Below are positions 17,090-25,916 of a stretch of DNA of 64,000 bases, in pieces. Numbering within the stretch: position 1 is the stretch's first letter; each line of letters begins with the position of its first letter. Position numbers and translations under genes: made by a program. This DNA comes from Actinoplanes cyaneus. GTDB lineage: Bacteria > Actinomycetota > Actinomycetes > Mycobacteriales > Micromonosporaceae. The notes beneath the pieces were generated by a model. The model made no database searches. It was not told the DNA's origin and saw nothing but the letters and a program-made list of their open reading frames with translations. The stretch is taken from positions 247,255-311,254 of the forward strand of contig NZ_BOMH01000041.1 of NCBI RefSeq assembly GCF_016862095.1, read 5' to 3'.

Positions 17090-17569
17090 TCAGGCCGGTG
17101 ATCCACTCGGCCGGGGGCTGTACATCCGCTTGCACTCCTCCACGTCGAGGCAGGTGAAGACGGGTTTCAACACGCCCGGCAGTTTGCTCACCGTGCCCTC
17201 GTCACGAATCTTGCGGATCGCGGCAACGTCGGTCTCCTTCACCTTGAAGCTCTCCGGCAGCGCCTCCGGCTCGACCCCGGCCACGAACGTCGGATCCGCC
17301 GAGAAGAGCTCGGTCATCCGCCGGTAGGCGTCGTCATGATTCTCGAAGCTGACCTCGGTGACCCCGGGCAGCGCCCGCAGCGCCGCCTCGACATCCTTGC
17401 GCTGCGCCTCGGTGGCGTCGTCGCGCAGGAACACGGTGAACTGGGCATTGTCGTCGAGGACCTTCTGCAGCTGCTCCTCCTTCGTGGGCTCGCCGTGGCC
17501 GAAGAGGCTGCAACCCGCCAGCCCGGCCACCACGAGCAGTACGGCAACGACGATCTTCAAAGTACGCAC
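17090..17569 (-). CDS. Lipoprotein carrying an orphan FtsX-type extracellular domain
   Basis: 159 residues. A hydrophobic signal ends in the lipobox LAGC (Cys20). The remainder matches the extracellular domain of the cell-division ABC permease FtsX: TVFLRDDATEAQRKDVEAAL, SFENHDDAYRRMTELF and PEALPESFKVK. FtsX normally embeds this domain between transmembrane helices; here it stands alone as a lipid-anchored module with no FtsE/FtsX neighbour. In FtsX the domain contacts RipC/PcsB-type hydrolases, so this protein may bind a peptidoglycan hydrolase (inference). It is near, but in a separate unit from, the LD-carboxypeptidase. Confidence 0.8.
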   Translation of the reverse strand: MRTLKIVVAVLLVVAGLAGCSLFGHGEPTKEEQLQKVLDDNAQFTVFLRDDATEAQRKDVEAALRALPGVTEVSFENHDDAYRRMTELFSADPTFVAGVEPEALPESFKVKETDVAAIRKIRDEGTVSKLPGVLKPVFTCLDVEECKRMYSPRPSGSPA

Positions 17570-17656
17570 GAGCGGCGAGATTACCGTGCCGCGAGTTCCT
17601 CAACTCGCACGGGCGGACGACCGACATGTCTGCACGACTTCGGCATCCGACAGCAG

Positions 17657-18019
17657 GGTGCGGCGGGCCTGCCCGGCGCGGCGGGCCTGCCCGGCGCGGC
17701 GGGCGCCGCCGGGGCGACCGGAGAGGCCGGGCAGAAGGGGGCCACCGGCGAGCAGGGGCCCCGGGGACTCGGCTGGGACAACGGCCTGTGGCGCGACTTC
17801 GCGAGCAGCTCGGCCGCTGCCGACAGTCCGCTCTGGGCCGCTCCCGGCCTGCGCTCCAGTGTGGTGGCGCTGGGCCACGCCTACTGCGACAGGCTGAACA
17901 GCGGCAGCTCCCCGGACGAGATCATCAACTACGACGGTGAGGTGCCGGTCCCGATCCTGGAGGCGATCCGCGACGCCGCCATCACCAACGTCTGCCCCGC
18001 CTACGGCACCGGCACCTGA
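17657..18019 (+). pseudogene. Collagen-like/DUF732-like secreted protein lacking its 5' end
   Basis: A clear coding stretch of Gly-X-Y repeats (GAAGLPGAAGLPGAAGAAG, then GEQGPRG) leads into LGHAYCDRLNSGSSPDEI and NVCPAYG, which resembles the DUF732 pattern with two cysteines. No plausible start codon or signal peptide lies in frame: upstream is the antisense lipoprotein gene and its promoter. The DNA holds an 18-bp duplication that encodes the AAGLPG units. Either the 5' end was lost or a frameshift separates it; a start outside the usual codons cannot be excluded. Confidence 0.5.
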
Positions 18020-18066
18020 CCCGCTTCGCCCGCGCCGTCGTCCGGCCGGCGCGGGCTCGAGCGGAA

Positions 18067-18753
18067 TCAGTGCGGGTCGCGGGCTGATCGGTCGTACGCC
18101 GAATCGTCTTCCGAGGGTTTGATCTGGACCGCGGCCAGCAGGTGACGCACCGCTTCGGGGTCGCCCGTGGTGACGCTGCCGGGAACCGCGGGACCATGAC
18201 CGAAAGCGGACAGCAGCGCGTCGGTCGTGGTGATCACGGTGACGTCCGGTGAGTCGAGTGGCTCTCTGATGATCTCGGCGCCGTCCGCGGTGAGGCGCAC
18301 CCCGAAGGTTCCGGCCGGACCGTGGTCGCGCAACTCGATCCGCAGGGTCGCCGCGGGCCGTCCCGGTGCAGGGCGCGCGTAGGTCCGGATGGTCAGCATG
18401 GCGCTGTCAGCACTGACGAATCGCTGCTCGGGCGTTGCCGGAGCGGCCAGCGCCCAGGTGCCGAGCGCGAGCACGATCGGCTCCAGCTCGCGGCCCCAGG
18501 TGGTCAGCTCGTACACCCGGACACCGGCCGGCATCGGCAGCGCCCGGCGCACGATGACGCCCGCGCCGGTCAGCTCGCGCAGCCGGTCGGAGAGCGCGTT
18601 CGGGCTGGCGGACGGGAGCGCCTGCTGGAGATCGGTGAACCTTTTCGGACCGAGCAGCAGCTCGCGCACGACGAGCAGCGACCAGCGCTCCCCCACGATA
18701 TCCAGGCCACGCGCGATGCCGCAGCCCTGCCGATAGCCCCGCTGTGCCGGCAT
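18067..18753 (-). CDS. HxlR-family regulator with C-terminal SCP2-like domain
   Basis: 228 residues. The N-terminal winged helix (residues 10-105) shows the HxlR signature GERWSLLVVRELLLGPKRFT and LSDRLREL. The C-terminal half (about 115-210) resembles a sterol-carrier-like ligand pocket, a common actinobacterial fusion. It is divergent from the DUF899 gene across 47 bp, so it probably controls that gene. HxlR members often sense quinones, aldehydes or redox stress; the Cys at residue 11 is a conserved possible sensor. Confidence 0.87.
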   Translation of the reverse strand: MPAQRGYRQGCGIARGLDIVGERWSLLVVRELLLGPKRFTDLQQALPSASPNALSDRLRELTGAGVIVRRALPMPAGVRVYELTTWGRELEPIVLALGTWALAAPATPEQRFVSADSAMLTIRTYARPAPGRPAATLRIELRDHGPAGTFGVRLTADGAEIIREPLDSPDVTVITTTDALLSAFGHGPAVPGSVTTGDPEAVRHLLAAVQIKPSEDDSAYDRSARDPH

Positions 18754-18800
18754 GACACCTCCTCTTGCGGCAGCATACCAGTCACTATTAGCGTCATAGC

Positions 18801-19547
18801 ATGATGCTTCCTCCGATCACCGACCGGCAGAGCTGGCAGCAGCGCATCGACGAGCTGCGACACCGCGAGAAGGCGCACACCAGGGAGGGCGACGCCATCG
18901 CGGCAGCCCGGCGGCGCCTGCCGATGGTCGAGGTCGACCCGGCGACCACGCTGACCGGCGCGAGCGGGCCGACTCCGCTGATCGACGTCTTCGAGGGCCG
19001 CAGTCAGCTCTTCGCGTCGTTCCACATGTGGCACACCGGCAGGCCGGCCGCCGAGCAGTGCGAGGGCTGCACGTTCTTCACCGGTCAGGTGCTGGAGCTG
19101 TCCTACCTGCACTCACGCGACGTCACGTTCGCGGTCTTCTGCCAGGGTCCCTACGAGGAGTCGTCGCGTTACCGGGACTTCATGGGGTGGCAGGCGCCCT
19201 GGTACTCGGTGCCCGCGGAGTCGCTCGGCGCGCTCGTGGCCGGGCGCGCGTTCGGGATGAAGGCGTGTTACCTGCGGGACGGCTCGCGGGTCTTCGAGAC
19301 CTACTGGACGAGCGGCCGCGGCGTGGAGGCCATGGCGCCGTCCTACGGCGTGCTCGACATGACCGTCCACGGCAGGCAGGAGCAGTGGGAGGACGCGCCG
19401 GCCGGGTGGCCGCAACGGTTCCGCACCGACGGCGACCAGTTCCGCCTCGACGGCCGCCCGGCCGCCCAGTGGGCTCGCCTCGCCGCCGGCCGCGACGACG
19501 ACCTCGGCACCACCGCCCTCACCGGCGACACCCACTGCTGCCACTGA
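18801..19547 (+). CDS. DUF899 thioredoxin-fold protein
   Basis: A 248-residue DUF899 protein, recognised by the N-terminal WQQRIDELRHREKAHTREGD, then RRRLPMVEVD, the CEGCTF pair in a thioredoxin-like fold (residues about 88-91), and YWTSGRGVE. It probably acts as a disulfide oxidoreductase-like protein in the cytosol; no reaction has been established. A second start codon immediately follows the first ATG. The adjacent HxlR gene diverges and is the likely regulator. Confidence 0.85.
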   Translation: MMLPPITDRQSWQQRIDELRHREKAHTREGDAIAAARRRLPMVEVDPATTLTGASGPTPLIDVFEGRSQLFASFHMWHTGRPAAEQCEGCTFFTGQVLELSYLHSRDVTFAVFCQGPYEESSRYRDFMGWQAPWYSVPAESLGALVAGRAFGMKACYLRDGSRVFETYWTSGRGVEAMAPSYGVLDMTVHGRQEQWEDAPAGWPQRFRTDGDQFRLDGRPAAQWARLAAGRDDDLGTTALTGDTHCCH

Positions 19548-19571
19548 GACCGCGAGCGCGGCCGCCCTCTG

Positions 19572-20735
19572 TCACCAGGGCACGGCCACGACCCGTACGT
19601 GCTTGTCGTCGGGCTGGTAATGGGAGATGAACAGCGAGGTCGACGTGCTCAGCTCCGGGTGGCCGATGAAGGCGTAACACCAGCTCGTGGTGGTGCTGGC
19701 GCAGCCGGGGAGAACGTTCTCGGCGCCGGCCGTCCACGGGCCGGTCGGCGCGGCGGCGGTCCAGACGCGGTAGTGCCCGGCGATCGTGGTCTGCTCGATC
19801 GCGACGTAGCCCCGGCCCGGGAAGACGTGCACGTCGATGCCGAACGGGCGCGCGCCCGGCAGCGCGGAGGCCGCGGTCGCCGGGTCGGCCGACCAGGTGG
19901 TGCCCGTCCAGTACCGATAGCTGGCGGCGTTGGACCATCCGGCACTCGCCGACCACGGGGTGCGCGCGAGCGCGACGGTTCCGGCGCCGCACGCGCCGAA
20001 CGCCGACGAGGTGCACAGCGAGGTGAACAGGTAGAGGTAGCCGTCGGCGGCGAACGTCGGCGAGCCGAGCCGGCGCTGCCAGGCGAGCTCGCCGGTGGCG
20101 GGGCGCGGGAAGACCGTGGCCGGGCCGACGAGCTGGTTCGTCGCCGGGTCGTAGAACGTGACGCCGTAACTCTGCGTGGTCCACGCGTTGTTGTAGACAC
20201 ACACGTTGCTGTAGGTCAGGAACAGCAGCGACGAGCCGTTGCGGCCACTGATGGTCCGGTTCGGCCCGCGGGTAAGACCGGAGATCCAGGAGGCCGCGTA
20301 CGACGAGGTGCCGCTCGCGCCGCAGGCGGTGGAGGTGCCGGGCAGCACGAGCCCGGCCGGAGTGGGCAGGAACGGCGCGGGTGCCCGGGTGCTCGGCACG
20401 GCCGGCGCGGCGGGCGGCGTCGGCAGCTCGCTCAGGGTGCTCGGCACCTGGCCCGCGGTGTAGGAGCCGACCGCAGCGGTGGAGCCGCCGATGAAGCCGA
20501 TCACAGCGCCGGCCGGATTGTTGATCGCGGTGTCGCAGAACGTCCACAGCGCCTGACCGCTCGCCGACGGGAGCGCGGCGCTGTAACCGCAGTCGCGGCT
20601 GGCGGTGTTACCGCTGGCCGTCTCGTACCGGGAGATGACGCGCGCCGGCGGCGGCACGTCGGCCAACGCCGCCGCCGGCACGGTGAGGGCCGCCCCGGTG
20701 ACGGCCAGGGTGACCAGAAGTCTGCTGATCCGCAT
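19572..20735 (-). CDS. Secreted beta-propeller-like protein (DUF4185-like)
   Basis: 387 residues with a classical signal peptide (cleavage after ALA near residue 26). The mature part is Ser/Thr/Trp-rich, with repeated blade-like segments (SSLLFLTYSNVCVY, DGYLYLFTSLCTSS, GRGYVAIEQTT, SWCYAFIGHPELS) resembling DUF4185 or five-bladed glycosidase-like propellers. At least five cysteines support an extracellular location. Enzymatic activity is unproven. It converges on the DUF899 gene with only 24 bp between stops. Confidence 0.7.
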   Translation of the reverse strand: MRISRLLVTLAVTGAALTVPAAALADVPPPARVISRYETASGNTASRDCGYSAALPSASGQALWTFCDTAINNPAGAVIGFIGGSTAAVGSYTAGQVPSTLSELPTPPAAPAVPSTRAPAPFLPTPAGLVLPGTSTACGASGTSSYAASWISGLTRGPNRTISGRNGSSLLFLTYSNVCVYNNAWTTQSYGVTFYDPATNQLVGPATVFPRPATGELAWQRRLGSPTFAADGYLYLFTSLCTSSAFGACGAGTVALARTPWSASAGWSNAASYRYWTGTTWSADPATAASALPGARPFGIDVHVFPGRGYVAIEQTTIAGHYRVWTAAAPTGPWTAGAENVLPGCASTTTSWCYAFIGHPELSTSTSLFISHYQPDDKHVRVVAVPW

Positions 20736-20793
20736 GGTGCCTCCAAGCCAATCGATCCAACTTCATCGATGCTCAGAATTGCACGGCTCGGAG

Positions 20794-21618
20794 TCATAGG
20801 GAATTCAGCCGGGCAATCGCCTCCCCGGGAAGCTCGAGGTCGGCGGCGGCGACGTTCTCCCGCAGGTGAGCCACGGAGGACGTGCCCGGGATGAGCAGGA
20901 TGTTCGGCGACCGCCGCAACAGCCAGGCAAGCGCCACCTGCTGCACCGACGCGCCGACCGAGCCGGCGACCTCGTCGAGCCCCTCGGACTGCACCGGCGT
21001 GAAACCACCGAGCGGGAAGAACGGCACATAGCCGATCCCCTCCGCGGCGAGCTCGTCGATCAGCGCGTCGTCGTCGCGCAGCACCACGTTGTACATGTTC
21101 TGCACGAAGACGACCGGTGCGATCTTCCGCGCCTCGGCGACCTGCTCGGCATTGACGTTCGACAGCCCCAGATGACGTACCAGCCCTTCGCGCCGCAGCT
21201 CAGCGAGCTCCCCGAACGCGTCGGCGATCGAACCCGGCCCCTCGGCGCGGAGGTTGGCGCCGTCGAGCGCGTCGAGGCCGAGGCGCTTCAGGTTGTCCTG
21301 CACCTGCTCTCGCAGGTTGTGCGATGACGGGACCCAGCTGCCGTCCGGCCCGCGGCGGAAGCCGAGCTTGGTGACGATACGAAGATCCGGCGCGTACGGA
21401 TGCAGCGCCTCCCGGATGATCTCATTCGTCACGAACGGCCCGTAGTAGTCGCTGGTATCGATGTGAGTGATGCCCAGATCGACGGCTGCGCGCAGGACCC
21501 GGACGGCTTCCGCACGGTCCCGCGGTGGACCGAAGGCGTTCGGGCCGGCGAGCTGCATCGCGCCATAGCCCATCCGGGTCAGGACCAGGTCGTCGGCGAG
21601 GGTGATCGTGGTGTTCAT
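20794..21618 (-). CDS. Aldo/keto reductase
   Basis: A 274-residue NADPH-dependent TIM-barrel oxidoreductase from ATG 21618; an open frame continues upstream but has no coding character. Catalytic elements: Asp-Tyr in HIDTSDYYGP and Lys in IVTKLGFRR. The usual active-site His is replaced by Asn in DGANLRAE, as in an actinobacterial subgroup whose motif reads NLR. IPGTSSVAHLREN is the cofactor-phosphate motif. It diverges from an XRE regulator across a 103-bp gap containing a perfect dyad, so it is probably regulated by that protein. Confidence 0.87.
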   Translation of the reverse strand: MNTTITLADDLVLTRMGYGAMQLAGPNAFGPPRDRAEAVRVLRAAVDLGITHIDTSDYYGPFVTNEIIREALHPYAPDLRIVTKLGFRRGPDGSWVPSSHNLREQVQDNLKRLGLDALDGANLRAEGPGSIADAFGELAELRREGLVRHLGLSNVNAEQVAEARKIAPVVFVQNMYNVVLRDDDALIDELAAEGIGYVPFFPLGGFTPVQSEGLDEVAGSVGASVQQVALAWLLRRSPNILLIPGTSSVAHLRENVAAADLELPGEAIARLNSL

Positions 21619-21666
21619 GCCGCCGAGTCTGCCCGCGTACGAGCCGGTCGGGCAGAGAGCGTTCAT

Positions 21667-21687
21667 CCTGGTACAGCCGGTACCAGG
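21667..21687. promoter_or_regulatory. Candidate operator between reductase and XRE regulator
   Basis: An 8-bp perfect inverted repeat, CCTGGTAC-N5-GTACCAGG, in the divergent promoter region 34 bp upstream of the regulator start. The symmetry and position fit an autoregulated XRE/MmyB operator. Confidence 0.65.
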
Positions 21688-21720
21688 CAGGGACGGCGCC
21701 GGTGCAGGATGATGACGGGC

Positions 21721-22554
21721 ATGGATCAGCTCGGCGTCGCCCTGCGCGCCTGGCGGGACCGGCTCGACCCGGCCACCGCCGGCCTCGCGCACCACTCCCC
21801 ACGCCGCGTGCCCGGCCTGCGTCGCGAGGAACTGGCCGTGCTGGCCGGCATCTCCGCGGAGTATGTCGTGCGCCTCGAACAGGGCCGCGCTCCGATCCCC
21901 TCCGCGCAGGTCTGCTCGGCGCTGGCCCGCGCGCTGCGCCTCTCCGACTCCGAGCAGGCCCACCTGATGCGGCTCGCCGGCCACGCCACCGGCTCGGACC
22001 GGGTGCCCCGGGTCATCCCGGGCAGCCTCTACCGGATCATGGATCAGCTCGCCGGTCACCCACTCGCGGTCTACGACGCGGCCTGGCGGCTGCTGCACTG
22101 GAATCCGCTGTTCGCGGCCACCTTCGGCGACCCCACCGTGCGCGGTGCCGGTGCCCGCAACGCCCTGCTCATGCACTTCGAGGACGGCCTGTCCCGGGTC
22201 CGGCAGACCACCGAGGAACGCGCCGCGTTCGAGGAGTCGATGGTCAGCGACCTGCGCGCCGCCACCGGCCGCTACCCGCACGACCCGGAGCTCGCCGCAC
22301 TGGTCACCCGGTTGAACCGCATCCACCGCTTCCGCGAGCTGTGGCAGCGCGGCGACGTGGCCGAGCACCAGGGTGCGCACAAGATCGTCGAGCATCCGGA
22401 GGTCGGGGACATCGCCCTGGACTGCGACGTGCTCACGACGCAGGGCTCCCATCTGCACCTGATCGTCTACACCCCGCGGGCGGGCACCGACGCCCGCGGC
22501 AAACTCGACCTGCTCGCCACCATCGGCACCCAGCAGATGTCCGCCCCGCGATGA
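21721..22554 (+). CDS. XRE-family regulator with MmyB-like ligand domain
   Basis: 277 residues. The start ATG 21721 gives the family opening MDQLGVALRAWRDRLDP; in-frame ATGs at 21709 and 21712 are alternatives. The XRE helix-turn-helix (residues 8-75; LRREELAVLAGISAEYVVRL) is followed by the MmyB-like/PAS-type pocket (about 100-270; VYDAAWRLLHWNPLF, VHLHLIVYTP-like end). This architecture is abundant in actinobacteria, usually controlling an adjacent oxidoreductase, and here an aldo/keto reductase diverges from it. Ligands of homologues include fatty acids. Confidence 0.88.
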   Translation: MDQLGVALRAWRDRLDPATAGLAHHSPRRVPGLRREELAVLAGISAEYVVRLEQGRAPIPSAQVCSALARALRLSDSEQAHLMRLAGHATGSDRVPRVIPGSLYRIMDQLAGHPLAVYDAAWRLLHWNPLFAATFGDPTVRGAGARNALLMHFEDGLSRVRQTTEERAAFEESMVSDLRAATGRYPHDPELAALVTRLNRIHRFRELWQRGDVAEHQGAHKIVEHPEVGDIALDCDVLTTQGSHLHLIVYTPRAGTDARGKLDLLATIGTQQMSAPR

Positions 22555-22690
22555 GCCCCGGCCCGACGATGGCCCGCATCAACTGGGCCCCGGATGACAC
22601 CTTTGGTCCCAGCGGGCACTCCGGCACACCCTCGTCACCGGTGGGCCGGAGAACGCCGACCGCGGCCTCCGCGCCCCCTAACCTGAGCAC

Positions 22691-23164
22691 ATGTCGTACG
22701 TCGCCACCCGTGACGGGCGCCGGGATCGCAGCGCCGCGCACCGGGCCCCAGCCGTTCCTGACAGGATCGACGATCTGCACGGCAGCAGTATCGGCGTGCT
22801 CGAAGTCCCCCACCACATGGCCTGCGGGCACGCCAGCCGCCGCCGGTACGACCTGGAGGATCCCGCGCAACTGCGGCACGCCTACGAACAGGTCCTGTGC
22901 GAGGCGGCCGGCTGCGGCGAGGTCGAGGACCTGATCAACCCGGCGATGCTCCGCCGGGTGTGGCGGGACCTGCACCTGCCGTCCCGGGTCCGTGATGCGT
23001 GGGAGACCCGGCACCCCGGCCTGCGCCGCACGGTCAACCGCACCTCGGACACCGAGACCAGCCGCGACCCGAGCTCCCGCCTGAGCGCCGGCCGCGGTTT
23101 CGCCCGTCGGCGCCGCACCGCCCCGGTCACCCGGACCACCAGCGTGCGCGCGAGCGCCGCCTGA
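22691..23164 (+). CDS. Conserved actinobacterial hypothetical protein
   Basis: 157 residues. The middle (DLHGSSIGVLEVPHHMACG, YDLEDPAQLRHAYEQVLCEA, AMLRRVWRDLHLPSRVRDAW) matches a widespread uncharacterised actinobacterial family whose members read LxGPxxGxVxLPxxLxW then FDLxDPxxLRxAYExVL. The basic C-terminal tail (residues 118-157, Arg/Ser/Thr-rich) is not typical and may be divergent or disordered. No function is known. It stands alone, 136 bp after the XRE regulator. Confidence 0.7.
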   Translation: MSYVATRDGRRDRSAAHRAPAVPDRIDDLHGSSIGVLEVPHHMACGHASRRRYDLEDPAQLRHAYEQVLCEAAGCGEVEDLINPAMLRRVWRDLHLPSRVRDAWETRHPGLRRTVNRTSDTETSRDPSSRLSAGRGFARRRRTAPVTRTTSVRASAA

Positions 23165-23233
23165 CAGGGCCGACTCGTCGGGGTGCTCCTCCCGATCCCG
23201 CGTTCCCAGAAGTCGCCGCGATAGCGTTCGAGG

Positions 23234-23821
23234 ATGCTGTCCGGAGTCCTCGTCACGTCCGACCTGGTCGCGAGTTCGGATTTCCGCGCCCGGGTGGGCG
23301 CTGAGACACCGCTGGCGCTGGAGGTCTACTGCCGCCACCGGGTACAGGTCGGGGATCACGAGCCGGCGGGCGCCGACAGGGGCCCGGACGGCGAGTTCGT
23401 CCTCACCGGCGTCGCCGTTGCGGTCGATCCATCGTGCCCGCTCGGCGGCTGGGTCCTCGAGGTCGACGGCATTCCGTTCTACGTCGTCGAATCCTCCGCG
23501 GGACGCGGGGCGGGCGTCGTCCCTGGCGTCAACGACCGGCTTCCCGGCTCCGACCCGGAAAAGCCGGTCCCGGAGCAGGGCGCACGGGTGCGCGTTCGAG
23601 GCAGCGTCAGTGTCGCCGACGGCTACGTGGCGCACGATATCGGACAGGCGCTGGGCCGCGACATCGAACGACTCTGGCGGGTACGGCGCATCGCGCGGCT
23701 CCCCCGGCACGGACGCGGCGAGCCGCAGCAGGTGCCGGAGATCAGCTATCCCGGCGGGCACCACGACTATCTGCTGGACCTCGCCGCCCCGCCCGATGCC
23801 GCTCAGCTCGGCCGTTTTTGA
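23234..23821 (+). CDS. Hypothetical protein
   Basis: 195 residues, soluble, with no signal or membrane segment. It has beta-rich sequence with two conserved-looking segments (GWVLEVDGIPFYVVES and GARVRVRGSVSVADGYVAHD), suggesting an OB- or barrel-like fold. I do not recognise the family. Codon use is normal for the window, supporting a real gene. It lies 69 bp after the preceding hypothetical gene on the same strand and may be co-transcribed. Confidence 0.6.
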   Translation: MLSGVLVTSDLVASSDFRARVGAETPLALEVYCRHRVQVGDHEPAGADRGPDGEFVLTGVAVAVDPSCPLGGWVLEVDGIPFYVVESSAGRGAGVVPGVNDRLPGSDPEKPVPEQGARVRVRGSVSVADGYVAHDIGQALGRDIERLWRVRRIARLPRHGRGEPQQVPEISYPGGHHDYLLDLAAPPDAAQLGRF

Positions 23822-23905
23822 GCGCGTCAGACGGATCGGGCAAGGAGCTACGAGTGCGAGGAGCCGCGCTGGTCACCTTCGTGACCGCAGTCGACGCTCG
23901 AGCGG

Positions 23906-25438
23906 TCAGGGCGTGGGCCCGCCGAAGGCGGGATCGTAGGGTGCACGGTCGGAGAGGCAGACGCTGCCCGGTGCCGGGGTGGTGAGCTCGACCAGGTAGT
24001 GACGCGTCGCGGCGGTGACACACGAGCTGGGGTCGGAGTTGGTCAGATGCCCATAGCCGTCGTGCACCAGCAGGACGGCGTTGCCGAGCAGGCGTTCGAC
24101 GCGACGCGCGCCGACCAGCGGCGAGTTCGGGTCGTACTTGGTGTTGACCAGCAGGATCGGGTTGCTGGTCGCCGCGTTCCAGGGTCCGGTGTACCGGTGG
24201 GTGTCGCCGGCCGGCCAGGAGGCGCAGGCCGCTCCCATGCCCCAGCCCAGCGGTGCGCCGCCGATCCGGCTGATCTGGGTGAACCGGTGAATGACCTGCG
24301 GCCATCGGGCGGCGCGAACCTTGGCCGGGCTGTCGGCGCAGGTGATTGCCTGCCCGGGCTCCACCAGGCGGTGGAACTGCTCGCTGGCGGGGAAGGAGGC
24401 GGCGTCCTTGACAGCCGAGCCATCGCCGGCGATGGCGGTTTCCAGGGCGGCGGCGGCTTCCGGCCACAGGATGGGGTGGCCGAGGATGGCGAACTTCAGT
24501 GGTGCGAGCGCCTCCTGGTAGGACAGCGTTCCCGGTGGGGTGGCGTGCGGCGCGGGCAGCGGGGTGTGCCGGAGTCGCCGCAGCATCGCGTCGACGCGGG
24601 GAGCGACGGGTCCGTGACCGGCCAGGGCGCACCGATCCGGTCCGGCGGCCTGGCAGGTGGCGAGGAACTGCTCGAACGCCTTGTCGGTGCTGACGAGCGC
24701 GGCGGCGAGGGCGGTCTCGGTTCCGCCGGTGACGGCGACGGGGTCGGCGATGCCGTCGAGCGCCATGGCTCGTACCCGCCGGGGATACATGTTCGCGTAG
24801 ACCTGGCCGATGAAGGTGCCGTACGACTCACCCAGGTACGACAGCTGTTCGTCGCCGACGAGATGGCGCAGGTGGTCGAGGTCGCGGGCGGTGTCCGCGG
24901 TGGAGATGTGCGTGAGGAGCTCACCGTTGGCGGCGCCGCAGCGGCGCGCGAACTCGGCGGTCGTCGCCAGGTAGGCCCGCTGTTCGGCGGCGGTCGTCGG
25001 GATCGGCTTGCCGGCCCAGAAGGCTTGTCGCTGTGCCGGGTCGCCGAAGCAGTCGACCCGGGCGGTGCCGCCGGCGCCGCGGACGTCCCAGCCGACGATG
25101 TCGAAGCGTCCGTCGGTGGCCGCGTCCAGCGCGTCACCGCGGGTGGTTGCCATCTCGACGCCCGAGTCACCCGGTCCGCCCGGGTTGACGAACAGGGAAC
25201 CGATCCGCTGCTGCGGACGGCTCGCCAGGTGCCGCACCACCGGCAGGGTGATCGTCTGTCCGTGCGGGCGGCTCCAGTCCAGCGGCACCGTGACCTCGGC
25301 GCACTCCAGACGTGGACCGCAGCCGGTCCAGGTCGGGCCGCGCTCCGAGCCCGCCGCCGCGGGCGCGGACCAGCCGGTCATCGTCACCATCGTGATAACG
25401 GCCAGTCCGGCCGCTCCCCACTGTCGGATCGTCTTCAT
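23906..25438 (-). CDS. Secreted alpha/beta-hydrolase, tripeptidyl-aminopeptidase type
   Basis: A 510-residue exported serine hydrolase. A signal peptide of about 30 residues is followed by CAEVTVPLDWSRP, the hallmark opening of the S33-like secreted proteases (SlpD/Tap). The oxyanion loop is NPGGPGDSG, the nucleophile elbow LGESYGTFIG (Ser about 207), the Asp is in NTKYDPNSPL and the His in VHDGYGHLTNSD. The TAP-like C-terminal domain with conserved cysteines is present. Streptomyces homologues remove tripeptides from proteins outside the cell. It converges on the hypothetical gene and stands alone. Confidence 0.88.
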   Translation of the reverse strand: MKTIRQWGAAGLAVITMVTMTGWSAPAAAGSERGPTWTGCGPRLECAEVTVPLDWSRPHGQTITLPVVRHLASRPQQRIGSLFVNPGGPGDSGVEMATTRGDALDAATDGRFDIVGWDVRGAGGTARVDCFGDPAQRQAFWAGKPIPTTAAEQRAYLATTAEFARRCGAANGELLTHISTADTARDLDHLRHLVGDEQLSYLGESYGTFIGQVYANMYPRRVRAMALDGIADPVAVTGGTETALAAALVSTDKAFEQFLATCQAAGPDRCALAGHGPVAPRVDAMLRRLRHTPLPAPHATPPGTLSYQEALAPLKFAILGHPILWPEAAAALETAIAGDGSAVKDAASFPASEQFHRLVEPGQAITCADSPAKVRAARWPQVIHRFTQISRIGGAPLGWGMGAACASWPAGDTHRYTGPWNAATSNPILLVNTKYDPNSPLVGARRVERLLGNAVLLVHDGYGHLTNSDPSSCVTAATRHYLVELTTPAPGSVCLSDRAPYDPAFGGPTP

Positions 25439-25916
25439 CGCCTCTGCTCCCGTATGTCAGCGCCGTCCGCGCCGGGCTCATTCGCCGGCCCGGGCTGCAC
25501 ATCGGGACGCGGTTCCGGCGTTCAGTACTCCCCTGCGGCGTACGGTTCCTGCCGGGCGGCAAACCGAGTCGCGACACTGATCGGGTTGGCATGGCGAAAC
25601 CAGTTGTCGCCGGTGACGGCCCGCCCGTCGCCACGGGGAAGCCGCAGGCAGACCCTACGCGCCGCCAGGCATCGACACACTCCATTGTCCGGTGATCCGA
25701 CAGTGGCATGACCCGCCGGGCGACCTCACCGCCGCCTCACCGGCGAGCCGACGGTGCAACCCGGGTGAAAGGCGCTTTTCGACCGTTCGGATGCTTGACG
25801 GGAACCCAGCCGATTCGTGGACGGCGGTGCCGGTTGTGAAGCTCCGGCCACAGAGCCGATCCGGCACTTGCCGGGAACAGGTACGTTGCTGATCCCTACC
25901 CGTCCGAGGATGGTTC
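25439..25916. other. Intergenic stretch without recognisable gene
   Basis: About 480 bp. Short frames on both strands lack coding character. It must contain the promoters of the leftward peptidase and of the rightward lipoprotein unit starting at 25917; no strong dyad was seen. Confidence 0.5.

Noticed and set aside
20794..22458. Possibility that the leftward aldo/keto reductase is a 554-residue fusion
   Set aside because: The N-terminal extension overlaps the divergent XRE regulator in antisense, has no domain, and ATG 21618 gives the normal reductase length.
23999..25711. Very long plus-strand open frame opposite the secreted peptidase
   Set aside because: High-GC codon bias leaves the antisense frame open; the translation is low-complexity Gly/Arg/Val, and the minus-strand product has full family motifs.
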